Source: JAOUJD01 sp963811265 | GTDB lineage: Bacteria; Pseudomonadota; Gammaproteobacteria; Burkholderiales; Burkholderiaceae_F | NCBI GenBank assembly: GCA_963811265.1 | Contig: CAWEQS010000004.1 | Span: 1 to 64,000 of the forward strand | Direction: 5' to 3' | Length of the DNA stretch: 64,000 nt | Shown here: one piece after another, positions 27,502 to 37,747 of the stretch | Position numbering within the stretch: position 1 is the stretch's first letter | Layout of the letters: every line of letters begins with the position of its first letter | Program-made: the position numbers and the translations under genes | The notes under the pieces: model-generated | What the model saw: the letters and a program-made list of their open reading frames with translations, nothing else | What the model was told of the DNA's origin: nothing | Database searches by the model: none

Positions 27502-28935
27502 CTACTGCAGCGTCTTCGCCTTCTCGAACGCCTCGTCGATCGTGCCGACCATGTAGAACGCCTGCTCGGGCAACGCGTCGCACTCGCCGTCGACGATCAT
27601 CTTGAAGCCGCGAATCGTTTCCTTCAGCGGGACGTACTTGCCCGGCGAGCCGGTGAACACCTCGGCGACGTGGAACGGCTGCGACAGGAAGCGCTGCAGC
27701 TTCCGCGCGCGCGCGACCGCCAGCTTGTCCTCGGGCGACAGCTCGTCCATGCCGAGGATCGCGATGATGTCGCGCAACTCCTTGTACTTCTGCAGCGTCG
27801 CCTGCACACGGCGCGTGGTCTCGTAGTGCTCTTCACCGACCACGTGCGGATCGATCTGGCGCGACGTCGAGTCGAGCGGGTCGACCGACGGATAGATGCC
27901 GAGCGATGCGATCTCGCGGCTCAGCACGACGGTGGCGTCGAGGTGGCCGAAGGTGGTCGCCGGCGACGGGTCGGTCAGGTCGTCCGCCGGCACGTACACG
28001 GCCTGGATCGACGTGATCGAGCCGGTCTTGGTCGACGTGATGCGCTCCTGCAGGCGGCCCATCTCCTCGGCCAGCGTCGGCTGGTATCCGACCGCCGACG
28101 GCATCCGGCCGAGCAGCGCCGACACTTCGGTGCCGGCCAGCGTGTAGCGGTAGATGTTGTCGACGAAGAACAGGATGTCGCGGCCCTCGTCGCGGAAGCG
28201 CTCGGCCATCGTCAGCCCGGTCAGGCCGACGCGCAGGCGGTTGCCCGGCGGCTCGTTCATCTGGCCGAACACCATCGCCACCTTCGACTTCGACAGGTCT
28301 TCCTGCACGATGACCTTGGCGTCCGACATCTCGTGATAGAAGTCGTTGCCCTCGCGTGTGCGCTCACCGACCCCGGCGAACACCGACAGGCCGGAGTGCT
28401 GCGTGGCGATGTTGTTGATCAGCTCCAGCATCGTCACGGTCTTGCCCACGCCCGCGCCGCCGAACAGCCCGATCTTGCCGCCCTTGGCGAACGGGCAGAT
28501 CAGGTCGATGACCTTGATCCCCGTCTCGAGCAGCTCGACCGATGGCGACAGCTCATCGAACGTCGGCGCAGGCTGGTGGATCCCGCGGCGCTCGTCGGAC
28601 TGGATCGGGCCGCGCTCGTCGATCGGGCGCCCGAGCACGTCCATCACCCGGCCCAGCACGCCAGGGCCTACCGGCACCATGATGTTGTCGCCGGTGTTGC
28701 GGACCTTCATGCCGCGCTTCAGGCCGTCGGACGAGCCCATCGCGATCGTGCGGACCACGCCGTCGCCCAGCTGCTGCTCGACCTCGAACGTCAGGCCCTG
28801 CTCGACCAGCTTGTTGCCGACGTCCTGCTCGAGGACCAGCGCGTCGTACACGTGCGGCATCGCGTCGCGCGGGAACTCGACGTCGACGACGGCGCCGATG
28901 CACTGAACGATGGTCCCGGTGGTTACGGTGCTCAT
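27502..28935 (-). CDS. atpD: ATP synthase subunit beta
   Basis: The catalytic subunit of F1, intact at 477 residues. Walker A is GGAGVGKTVTMLELI, and the catalytic Glu-Arg block GERTREGNDFYHEM lies near 195. The signature PSAVGYQPTLAEEMGRLQERI follows. The N-terminus (TVTTGTIVQCIGAVVDVEFPRD) and length are normal. It follows atpG by 33 bases. Confidence 0.98.
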   Translation of the reverse strand: MSTVTTGTIVQCIGAVVDVEFPRDAMPHVYDALVLEQDVGNKLVEQGLTFEVEQQLGDGVVRTIAMGSSDGLKRGMKVRNTGDNIMVPVGPGVLGRVMDVLGRPIDERGPIQSDERRGIHQPAPTFDELSPSVELLETGIKVIDLICPFAKGGKIGLFGGAGVGKTVTMLELINNIATQHSGLSVFAGVGERTREGNDFYHEMSDAKVIVQEDLSKSKVAMVFGQMNEPPGNRLRVGLTGLTMAERFRDEGRDILFFVDNIYRYTLAGTEVSALLGRMPSAVGYQPTLAEEMGRLQERITSTKTGSITSIQAVYVPADDLTDPSPATTFGHLDATVVLSREIASLGIYPSVDPLDSTSRQIDPHVVGEEHYETTRRVQATLQKYKELRDIIAILGMDELSPEDKLAVARARKLQRFLSQPFHVAEVFTGSPGKYVPLKETIRGFKMIVDGECDALPEQAFYMVGTIDEAFEKAKTLQ

Positions 28936-28968
28936 GCTTGTTTCCTCAGTTCTCGATATTCGAATGCG

Positions 28969-29852
28969 TCAGGAAATCGCCGCTGCGCCGCCGACGATCT
29001 CGGAGATCTCTTTCGTGATGCCGGCCTGCCGCGTCTTGTTGTAGATGAGCTGCAGCTCCTCGATCACCTTCTTCGCGTTGTCGGAGGCGGCCTTCATCGC
29101 CACCATCCGCGCGCTCTGCTCGGAGGCCATGTTCTCGGCCATCGACTGGTAGACCAGCGCCTCGACATAGCGCGTCATCAGCTCGTCGATCACGCGCTGC
29201 GGCGTCGGGCTCGTACAGGTAGTCCCACGCGTAGGCGCGCTTCTCCTCCGGCGTCTGCTCGAAGCGCGCGGCCGACAGCGGCAGCAGCTGCTCGATCACC
29301 GGCTCCTGCTTCATCGTGTTGATGAAGCGCGAGTAGGCGATGTAGACGGCGTCCAGCCGGCCTTCCGCATAGCCGTCGAGCAGGACCTTGACCGGGCCGA
29401 TGAGCCGTTCCAGCGTGCGGCTTGTCGCCGAGCTGGACGGCATGCGCGACGATGTTCGCGTTCAGGCGCTGCAGGAAGCCGAAGCCCTTGTTGCCGAGCG
29501 CGCTCGCCTCGAACTTGACGCCCTCGCCCTCCCACTGCTTGACCTGCTGCAGCACAGCGCGCTGCACGTTGGTGTTCAGGCCGCCGCACAGGCCCTTGTC
29601 GGTGGAGATCAGGATCAGGCCGACATTGCGGATCTCGTCGCGCTTCACCACGAACGGATGGCTGTACTCGGGATTGGCCAGCGCGAGGTGGGCAACGATG
29701 TTGCGGATCTTGTCGCCGTATGGACGCGTATTGCGCATGCGATCCTGCGCCTTGCGCATCTTGCTCGCGGCCACCATTTCCATCGCCTTGGTGATCTTGC
29801 GCGTGTTCTGCACGCTCTTGATCTTCAGGCGGATTTCTTTGGTACTTGGCAT
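28969..29852 (-). CDS. atpG: ATP synthase subunit gamma (frameshifted)
   Basis: Subunit gamma forms the rotating central shaft of F1. The N-terminus MPSTKEIRLKIKSVQNTRKI and the C-terminal IYNKTRQAGITKEISEIVGG helix are conserved. The frame breaks near 29418 (KPHLERLIGPVKV) and near 29203 (YEPTPQRVIDELM). Each is one extra base; corrected length is about 294 residues, normal for the family. Both neighbours are intact, so I read these as sequence errors in an essential gene. Confidence 0.95.
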
Positions 29853-29899
29853 CGTCTAAGCCGGCGCGGTGCACGGTGCGTGCATCGCGCCGGATCCAG

Positions 29900-31441
<1,542 letters not shown>

Positions 31442-31483
31442 CGTTCAACTCCGAAAATTCGTCTGGCCCGTTGAGGCAAGGGG

Positions 31484-32023
31484 TTAGGCCGTCAGGGCCG
31501 TCTGCATCTGGTTCAGTCGGGCGCGCACCGAGCTGTCGAGCACCTGGTCGCCCACGGCAATGCGGACGCCGCCGATCAGCGCGGGGTTCACCTGCACGCT
31601 CGGCCGCAGCCGGGTGCCGAAGCGCTTCGCGAGCGCCGCGAGAAGCTCGGTGACCTCGCCGTCGGACAGCGGGAACGCGGACTCGATCAGGCAGTCGGCC
31701 ACGCCTTCCGCCTCGTTCTTCAGCTGCCGGAACTGCACCGCGACCTCCGGCAGCACGGCGAGGCGCTGGTTCGCGACCAGCAGCTTCAGGAAGTTCCTCC
31801 CCGTGTCGGGCAGCGGCTGCTTCACCATGCCGGCGAGCAGGTCGACCACCTGCGCATCGCCGAGCTTCGGGTCCGCGACGACCTGCGCGACCTGCGGATG
31901 CGACATCAGCGCCGCGAGTTCCTCGACGACCGCGAGCCAGCGCTCGAGGCCTTCGCCGGACGCGCGCGCCGTCTCGAACAGCGCGTCGGCGTACGGACGG
32001 GCGATCGTGGACAGTTCGGCCAT
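31484..32023 (-). CDS. atpH: ATP synthase subunit delta
   Basis: Subunit delta joins F1 to the peripheral stalk. The 179-residue protein starts MAELSTIARPYADALFETA and ends with the family motif PALIGGVRIAVGDQVLDSSVRARLNQM. Its start lies 3 bases after the atpF stop, indicating tight coupling in the operon. No anomaly is seen. Confidence 0.96.
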   Translation of the reverse strand: MAELSTIARPYADALFETARASGEGLERWLAVVEELAALMSHPQVAQVVADPKLGDAQVVDLLAGMVKQPLPDTGRNFLKLLVANQRLAVLPEVAVQFRQLKNEAEGVADCLIESAFPLSDGEVTELLAALAKRFGTRLRPSVQVNPALIGGVRIAVGDQVLDSSVRARLNQMQTALTA

Positions 32024-32026
32024 GGC

Positions 32027-32497
32027 TTACAGCTTCGCCTTCAACTGGGCGAGCAGCTCCGAATGGACCTGGGGGTTGACCTCGCGCTGCAGGATCTGCG
32101 CAGCGCCGGCCACCGCGAGCACGGCGACCTGGTCGCGCAGGGAGTCCTTGGCGCGCTGCATTTCCTGCGTCGCCTCGGCCTTCGCGGCCTCGACGATGCG
32201 GTCGGCCTCGACCTTCGCCTGTCCCTTGGCGGCATCGACGATGGCCTGGCCGCGCTTCTCGGCTTCGGCGACCAGCTGCTGCACGTGGGCACGCTCGACG
32301 GCCTGCTCCTCGGCGATCTTGCGCTTGGCCTCGTCCAGGCTCTTCTGGCCGCGATCGGCCGCGGCCAGGCCGTCGGCGATCTTCTTCTGCCGCTCCTCGA
32401 GCGACTTGATCAGCGGAGGCCAGATGTACTTCATCGTCACCCAGGCGCCGATGAAGAAGACCACCAGCTGAAAGAACAGCGTGGCGTTGATGTTCAT
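32027..32497 (-). CDS. atpF: ATP synthase subunit b
   Basis: Subunit b is the peripheral stalk anchored in the membrane. The 156-residue protein has one N-terminal transmembrane segment (LFFQLVVFFIGAWVTMKYIW, residues 6-25). A long charged helix follows, rich in Ala, Glu, Lys and Gln (EERQKKIADGLAAADRG onward), that dimerises as a coiled coil. The start ATG gives MNINATLFFQ, the usual N-terminus in betaproteobacteria. It follows atpE and precedes atpH. Confidence 0.96.
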   Translation of the reverse strand: MNINATLFFQLVVFFIGAWVTMKYIWPPLIKSLEERQKKIADGLAAADRGQKSLDEAKRKIAEEQAVERAHVQQLVAEAEKRGQAIVDAAKGQAKVEADRIVEAAKAEATQEMQRAKDSLRDQVAVLAVAGAAQILQREVNPQVHSELLAQLKAKL

Positions 32498-32571
32498 AGG
32501 GGAACTCGATTGGCCGGGCGGGCGATCCCGTCCGACGCTGGTTCGTGAATAGGTTCGCGCAAGCCGGTCGC

Positions 32572-32817
<246 letters not shown>

Positions 32818-32862
32818 TTACTCCTTGTTGGCAGAGAGAGTTGAAGCTGTTTGAGAAAGGGG

Positions 32863-33711
32863 TCAGTGGCCTTCGTGCGCCTGGCCGATGTACACCAGGG
32901 TCAGCATCATGAAGATGAAGGCTTGCAGCAGGATGATCAGGATGTGGAACAGCAGCCACGCGGTGCCGGCGACGACGTGCCCGATCGCCATGAAGACGCC
33001 CGTGGCGTTCATCGCCGCGAAGCCGCCGAGCAGCGCGATCAGGAAGAACAGCAGCTCGCCGGCGTACATGTTGCCGAACAGCCGCATGCCGAGCGACACC
33101 ATCTTGGCGAGGTACTCGATGATGTTGATGCCGAGGTTGGCCACCCCGAGCGGGATCGCGTAGAGCGGGTTCTTCGACGTGCCGAACGGCGCGGTGACGA
33201 GCTCGTGCAGGAAGCCGCCGAATCCCTTGATCTTGATGCCGTAATAGATCATCAGCAGGAACACGCCGAACGACATGCCGAGCGTGCCGTTCAGGTCCGC
33301 CGTGGGCAGGGGCCGCAGGTAGTGGATGCCGAACAGGCCGGCGATCCAGGGCAGGAGGTCGACCGGAACCAGGTCGATCGCGTTCATCAGCAGGATCCAC
33401 ACGAACACGGTCAGCGCGAGGGGCGCGATGAACGTGCGGTCGCCGTGGACGATCGACTTGCTCTGCTCCTCGACGAGTTCCACCAGCATCTCGACGAACG
33501 CCTGGAACTTGCCGGGCACGCCGGACGTCGCCCGCTTGGCCGCCGAACGCAGGATCCACAGCGTGACGCCGAGGATCAGGACCGAGAAGAACACCGTGTC
33601 GAAGTTGACGATCGAGAAGTCAATGATGACCTTCTGCTTCGCCGACGACAGGTGCGTCAGGTGGTGAACGATGTATTCGGTGGCGGTGGGAGCTTGGCCG
33701 GTGGCAGCCAT
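32863..33711 (-). CDS. atpB: ATP synthase subunit a
   Basis: Subunit a forms the proton half-channels beside the c-ring. The 282-residue membrane protein has the conserved MRLFGNMYAGELLFFLIAL, whose Arg is essential for proton transfer, and ends with LHILIILLQAFIFMMLTLVYIGQ. It starts 17 bases after atpI. Length and hydrophobic pattern are normal. Confidence 0.97.
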   Translation of the reverse strand: MAATGQAPTATEYIVHHLTHLSSAKQKVIIDFSIVNFDTVFFSVLILGVTLWILRSAAKRATSGVPGKFQAFVEMLVELVEEQSKSIVHGDRTFIAPLALTVFVWILLMNAIDLVPVDLLPWIAGLFGIHYLRPLPTADLNGTLGMSFGVFLLMIYYGIKIKGFGGFLHELVTAPFGTSKNPLYAIPLGVANLGINIIEYLAKMVSLGMRLFGNMYAGELLFFLIALLGGFAAMNATGVFMAIGHVVAGTAWLLFHILIILLQAFIFMMLTLVYIGQAHEGH

Positions 33712-33728
33712 GGTGGAACCCTATTCGT

Positions 33729-34067
33729 CTATCTGACCAGCAGCGTCAGCACGTAACTCTTCAGCACGACGATGACTGACCCTAGCAGCGCCAGCCACAC
33801 CAAATCTTTGTAAAACGCGACGATCAGCCCGAGCAACGCCAGCGTCGACACCACTTTGACGAACTCGCCGATCAGAAACACGGCCGGATCCGTCCCCTGC
33901 GGCCGCCGCGCAGCCGCGGCCAGTTTCAGCGCAAACAACCCGCTCGGAACGACACAGGCGGCGCCGCCCAACAACGCGGAGATCGCAGCGTGGGAGCCCC
34001 CCAATAGCCCGGCCACCAGCGAGACGATGACGGTTGTGAGTATCTGCAGGAAGACAACCCGGAACAT
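33729..34067 (-). CDS. atpI: ATP synthase assembly protein AtpI
   Basis: AtpI is a small membrane protein that helps assemble the c-ring. The 112-residue sequence has four hydrophobic segments, including ILTTVIVSLVAGLLGG and AVFLIGEFVKVVSTLALLG. GGAGG lies just before the ATG. It is the first gene of the operon, after the promoter described below. Confidence 0.9.
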   Translation of the reverse strand: MFRVVFLQILTTVIVSLVAGLLGGSHAAISALLGGAACVVPSGLFALKLAAAARRPQGTDPAVFLIGEFVKVVSTLALLGLIVAFYKDLVWLALLGSVIVVLKSYVLTLLVR

Positions 34068-34122
34068 GAGCCTCCGAGACCGCTTCCAGCGGGACTGAAG
34101 TCCGTTTTCGCCAAACCGCGAG

Positions 34123-34152
34123 ATTCTACGAGTCGGGGGGATGCCGGGTCAA
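34123..34152 (-). promoter_or_regulatory. Sigma-70-like promoter of the atp operon
   Basis: On the minus strand TTGACC (34147-34152) and TAGAAT (34123-34128) are separated by 18 bases, about 55 bases before the atpI ATG. Both hexamers are close to consensus. It lies in the 184-base gap between parB and atpI and is the best promoter match I see in the window. Confidence 0.6.
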
Positions 34153-34251
34153 ATTCGTGCTGCGGCGCACATCGCGCGCCCGTCCGGGCACGCGGCCACC
34201 CCGGTCACCTGCCAGGCGCGGCCGCGACCAGCCACCGGACCGGGATGCGCA

Positions 34252-35118
34252 TCAACTGCCGCGCAGGCGCTCGACGATCCCGTCGAGCTGGTCGAGGCTC
34301 GCGAACTCGATCACGAGCTTGCCGCTGCCCTTCGCGTTCGCCGACAGCCTGACCGTCGCGCCGAGCTTGTCGGCCAGTTCCTCTTCGAGGCGAACGATGT
34401 CGCGACTGCGCGGCGCGGCCGCTTTCTTCGAGCCGCCGCCACCCTCCTTCGACGCGTGGGCGACGAGGGTTTCCGCCTCGCGCACGGACAGGCCCTTCGC
34501 GACGATGCGATTCGCGAACTGGATCTGGTGCGCGGAGTCGGCGCCCAGCAGCGCCCGGGCGTGACCCATGTCGATGCTCCCGGCCATCAACAGGTCCTGC
34601 ACCGGCTTCGCCAGGTTCAGCAGCCGCAGCAGGTTCGAGGTGGCGCTGCGCGAGCGGCCGATGGCCGCTGCCGCCTGCTCGTGCGTGAAGTCGAACTCGC
34701 GGATCAGGCGCTGGACGCCCTGCGCTTCCTCTAGCGGGTTCAGGTCCTCGCGCTGGATGTTCTCGATCAACGCCATCGCCAGGGCCGCGGTGTCCGGAAC
34801 CTGCTTGACGAGGACCGGGACTTCGGTGAGGCCAGCCATCTGCGCCGCGCGGAAGCGGCGCTCGCCCGCGATGATTTCGTAGCGATCGGCTCCGACCGGG
34901 CGCACGAGGATCGGCTGCATCACGCCCTGGGCGCGGATGGAATCCGCGAGTTCGGCGAGCGCCTCCTGGTTCATGCGCGTGCGCGGCTGGTACTTGCCCG
35001 GCTGCAGGCGCGCGATCGGCAGGGCACTCGGCGCGCCGGTCGGCGCCGGAGCGGTCGGTCGATCCTCGCCGAGCAGCGAGTCGAGGCCTCGTCCCAGCCC
35101 TTTCGGTCGTTTCATCAT
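34252..35118 (-). CDS. parB: Chromosome partitioning protein ParB
   Basis: ParB binds parS near the origin and loads SMC to help separate chromosomes. The 288-residue protein starts MMKRPKGLGRGLDSLLG. The CTPase and clamp-closing box includes YEIIAGERRFRAAQMAGL. The DNA-binding helix-turn-helix lies in AAAAIGRSRSATSNLLRLL. A C-terminal dimerisation domain ends LDQLDGIVERLRG. It follows parA by 41 bases. A twin parS palindrome lies about 4.6 kb away, after mnmG. Confidence 0.97.
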   Translation of the reverse strand: MMKRPKGLGRGLDSLLGEDRPTAPAPTGAPSALPIARLQPGKYQPRTRMNQEALAELADSIRAQGVMQPILVRPVGADRYEIIAGERRFRAAQMAGLTEVPVLVKQVPDTAALAMALIENIQREDLNPLEEAQGVQRLIREFDFTHEQAAAAIGRSRSATSNLLRLLNLAKPVQDLLMAGSIDMGHARALLGADSAHQIQFANRIVAKGLSVREAETLVAHASKEGGGGSKKAAAPRSRDIVRLEEELADKLGATVRLSANAKGSGKLVIEFASLDQLDGIVERLRGS

Positions 35119-35159
35119 CCCGTCTTCCTCTTCCCCTGCGGCCTGCGGGGCCAGCACGG

Positions 35160-35930
35160 TCACATCGTCGCGATACGCTGGATCATCTCTGCGCCGAAGG
35201 CCAGGTACGCCTGCGCGCCCTTGGAATTGCGGTCGTATACAACTCCCGGCAGGCCATAGCTCGGCGCCTCGGCCAGCCGCACGTTGCGCGGGATGATCGT
35301 CGCGAACACCTTGTCGCCGAACTTCGCGACGAGCTGCTCCGAAACCTGCTGCTGCAGGGTCATCCGGGGATCGAACATCACCCGCAACAGGCCGATCACG
35401 CGCAGTTCGGGGTTGAGGTTCGCCGCCACGCGCTTGATGGTGTTGACGAGGTCGGCGAGGCCCTCCAGCGCGAAGTACTCGCACTGCATCGGGATGACGA
35501 CCCCGTGCGCGGCGCACAGCCCGTTCAGGGTCAGCATCGACAGCGACGGCGGGCAGTCGATCAGGATGAAGTCGTAGTCGTCGTAGACCGCGGCCAGCGC
35601 GCTCTTCAACCGGCTCTCGCGGTCGTCGAAGTCGACCAGTTCCACTTCGGCGCCCGCCAGTTCGCGGTTGGCGCCGAGCACGTGGAATCCGCCGTGCTCG
35701 GAGACGAGGCAGGCCTGGTGCACGTCGGCGAGGCCCAGCAGGACCTGGTAAACGGACGAGGACAGGCTGCGCTTGTCGATGCCGCTGCCCATCGTTGCGT
35801 TGCCCTGCGGGTCGAGGTCGACCAGCAGCACGCGCTGGCCGTGCGCCGCGATCCCCGCCGCGAGATTGACGGCCGTGGTGGTCTTGCCGACTCCACCTTT
35901 CTGGTTGGCGATGCAGAAGATGCGGGCCAT
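35160..35930 (-). CDS. parA: Chromosome partitioning ATPase ParA
   Basis: ParA (Soj) is a Walker-type ATPase that moves ParB-bound origins. The 256-residue protein starts MARIFCIANQKGGVGKTTTAVNLA, with the deviant Walker A KGGVGKTT. It also has VDLDPQGNATMGSGI and DYDFILIDCPPSLSMLTLNGL. Its ATG follows the lipocalin stop codon directly with no gap. The order mnmG-rsmG-parA-parB is typical near the origin. Confidence 0.98.
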   Translation of the reverse strand: MARIFCIANQKGGVGKTTTAVNLAAGIAAHGQRVLLVDLDPQGNATMGSGIDKRSLSSSVYQVLLGLADVHQACLVSEHGGFHVLGANRELAGAEVELVDFDDRESRLKSALAAVYDDYDFILIDCPPSLSMLTLNGLCAAHGVVIPMQCEYFALEGLADLVNTIKRVAANLNPELRVIGLLRVMFDPRMTLQQQVSEQLVAKFGDKVFATIIPRNVRLAEAPSYGLPGVVYDRNSKGAQAYLAFGAEMIQRIATM

Positions 35931-36458
35931 CTAGTTCTTTTCCGGGGACGAATCGACGAGGCGCGCGGCGTCGTAGCCGTGCGCAGGCAGGCGGGCCTCG
36001 ATGGCTCGCCGATCTTCCGGCGACAACGCGCGGGTCCGGCTCAGCACCCACAGGTATTGCCGCGACGGCTCGCCGACGACGGCGTAGCGGTAGTCGGACG
36101 CGAGTTCGATCACCCAGTAATCGCCCCAGCCGATGGGCAGCCAGCGCAGCGCCGCCGGCAGGAAGCTCACCTGCAGGCGGTCGGTCCGCCCGTCGACACG
36201 GCGCGCAACCCCGCTGACCTCGTCGTGACCGTCGCGCGTCCGGCAGCGATTGACCACCGAGACCTTGCCGTCGTCGCGCAGCGCGTAGGTCGCGGTGGTG
36301 TCGCCGACGCACTGCTGCTGGAACCGGTTCGGATACCTGGCGACCTCGTGCCACTGACCGGCGTAGCGCGCCAGGTCGACGTCGCCCACCGTCTGCAGCG
36401 GCTCGGTGGCGGACACGGCGCCGGCGGCGAGCACGACCGCGATCAAGGCGCGCTTCAT
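35931..36458 (-). CDS. Lipocalin family protein
   Basis: The 175-residue protein has a signal peptide (MKRALIAVVLAAGAVSA) and the lipocalin motif YAGQWHEVARYPNRFQQQC, with GxW in the first strand. Later motifs are YWVIELASDYRYAVVGEPS and LWVLSRT. It resembles the Blc outer-membrane lipocalin that binds lysophospholipids, but there is no lipobox cysteine, so it is probably soluble in the periplasm. It overlaps the LysE gene by 4 bases (ATGA) and abuts parA, which makes it an unusual member of this segregation operon. Confidence 0.9.
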   Translation of the reverse strand: MKRALIAVVLAAGAVSATEPLQTVGDVDLARYAGQWHEVARYPNRFQQQCVGDTTATYALRDDGKVSVVNRCRTRDGHDEVSGVARRVDGRTDRLQVSFLPAALRWLPIGWGDYWVIELASDYRYAVVGEPSRQYLWVLSRTRALSPEDRRAIEARLPAHGYDAARLVDSSPEKN

Positions 36459-37063
36459 CGGGCGAGCTTCAGGCCGAAGCCGATCAGCGCGACGCCCGCG
36501 GCGCGCTGCAGCAGCTGCGAAAGCCGGCGATGCGCGCGCACGCGTTCGCTGATGGCGTTCGCGAACGCGCACAGCGTCAGGCAGTACGCCAGCGTGACGA
36601 TCGCGATGGTCGCCGCCATCGCGGCGAACGTCACGAAGCCCCGATGCTGGTCGGCGTCGATGAACAGCGGGAAGAACGCCATGTAGAAAACGATGGCCTT
36701 CGGATTCATCAGGGTGATGAAGAACGCCTGCCGGGCGAAGTGCCCGGGCCTGAGGCTGACCGGGTAGGCGGCCCCCGCTTTCGCGAACAGGAGTTTCACG
36801 CCGATCCAGGCCAGGTACGCCGCGCCCGCGTACTGCAGCCCCTTGAACAGCGCCTCGTTGGCCTGCAGCACGGCGGCGACCCCGATCGCGGCCAGCCACA
36901 TCAACACCTGGTCGCCGCCGATCAGCCCGAACGTGGCCGCGGCGCCGGCGCGGAATCCGCCCTTTGCCGTCGCGTTCAGGAGCGCGAACGTGCCGGGACC
37001 GGGCAGCGCCAGGAAGACCAGCACGGCCGCGACGAAGGCCCAGTAGTCGGAGATTCCCAGCAT
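36455..37063 (-). CDS. LysE family translocator
   Basis: The 202-residue membrane protein of the LysE/RhtB exporter family has about six membrane segments. It shows the N-terminal motif FLALPGPGTFALLNATAKGG and the internal FFITLMNPKAIVFYMAFFPLF. The family exports amino acids and related compounds; the substrate here is unknown. It starts within the rsmG stop (TGATG overlap) and ends over the lipocalin start, so it is translationally coupled on both sides. Confidence 0.93.
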   Translation of the reverse strand: MLGISDYWAFVAAVLVFLALPGPGTFALLNATAKGGFRAGAAATFGLIGGDQVLMWLAAIGVAAVLQANEALFKGLQYAGAAYLAWIGVKLLFAKAGAAYPVSLRPGHFARQAFFITLMNPKAIVFYMAFFPLFIDADQHRGFVTFAAMAATIAIVTLAYCLTLCAFANAISERVRAHRRLSQLLQRAAGVALIGFGLKLAR

Positions 37064-37747
37064 CAGGGGCGTTGCAGCAGGATCAGGTGTCGCTCGGCGT
37101 CGAGCCGGGGGACGTCGAGTTTAACGACGTCGACGACCCGGACGTCGGGCATCGCTCGCGCAAGTTCGGCCAGCTCCGCGCTCGGATACACGCCCTTCAT
37201 GGCCCCCCACCAGCCACCGGGCCGCGAGCAAATGGGCGCTGACGCGAACGAAGTCCTCGAGCGAGGAGAAGGCGCGCGAAACGATCAAGTCGAACGGCGG
37301 TGCGTCCACGTCCTCGACCCGCGCATGGAGGCAGTCGAGGTTGGACAAGCCCAGCTCGAGCTTCGCCTGCGTCAGGAACGCCGCTTTCTTCTCGACTTTG
37401 TCGACCACTGTCACTTGCCATTGTGGGCAGGTGATCGCCAGCGGGATTCCGGGGAGGCCACCACCCGACCCCACATCGAGCACCCGACATCGCTTTTCGC
37501 CGAAGATCGACGACATTCGCGGCAAGATCGCGAGAGAATCCAGCAGATGATGAGAGAGGATGCTTGCGGGCGAGCTGATCGCCGTCAGGTTATGGACAGC
37601 GTTCCATCGGACCAGAAGCGCGGCAAAGCGGACCAACTGGTCCGCTTGCGCGCCTGACAGTTCGACGCCGAGTCCCGCCGCCCCGGCCAGCACGTCAGGC
37701 GGGGTAAGCGGCGAGTCGGCGTCAGGCCGCGAGTTGGCTCGAGCCAC
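37063..37747 (-). CDS. rsmG: 16S rRNA m7G527 methyltransferase RsmG (frameshifted)
   Basis: RsmG methylates G527 of 16S rRNA with SAM. It shows RWNAVHNLTAI, SHHLLDSLAILP and the SAM motif VLDVGSGGGLPGIPLAI. The frame breaks near 37200 in a run of six G; dropping one G restores LVGAMKGVYPSAELAELA and an end in HLILLQRP. Corrected length is about 228 residues. The start is GTG 37747, overlapping the mnmG end by 26 bases. It is placed between mnmG and the LysE gene. Confidence 0.93.

Noticed and set aside
27670..29322. Long plus-strand open frame over atpD/atpG
   Set aside because: Antisense to atpD and atpG; His/Arg-rich and without recognisable motifs.
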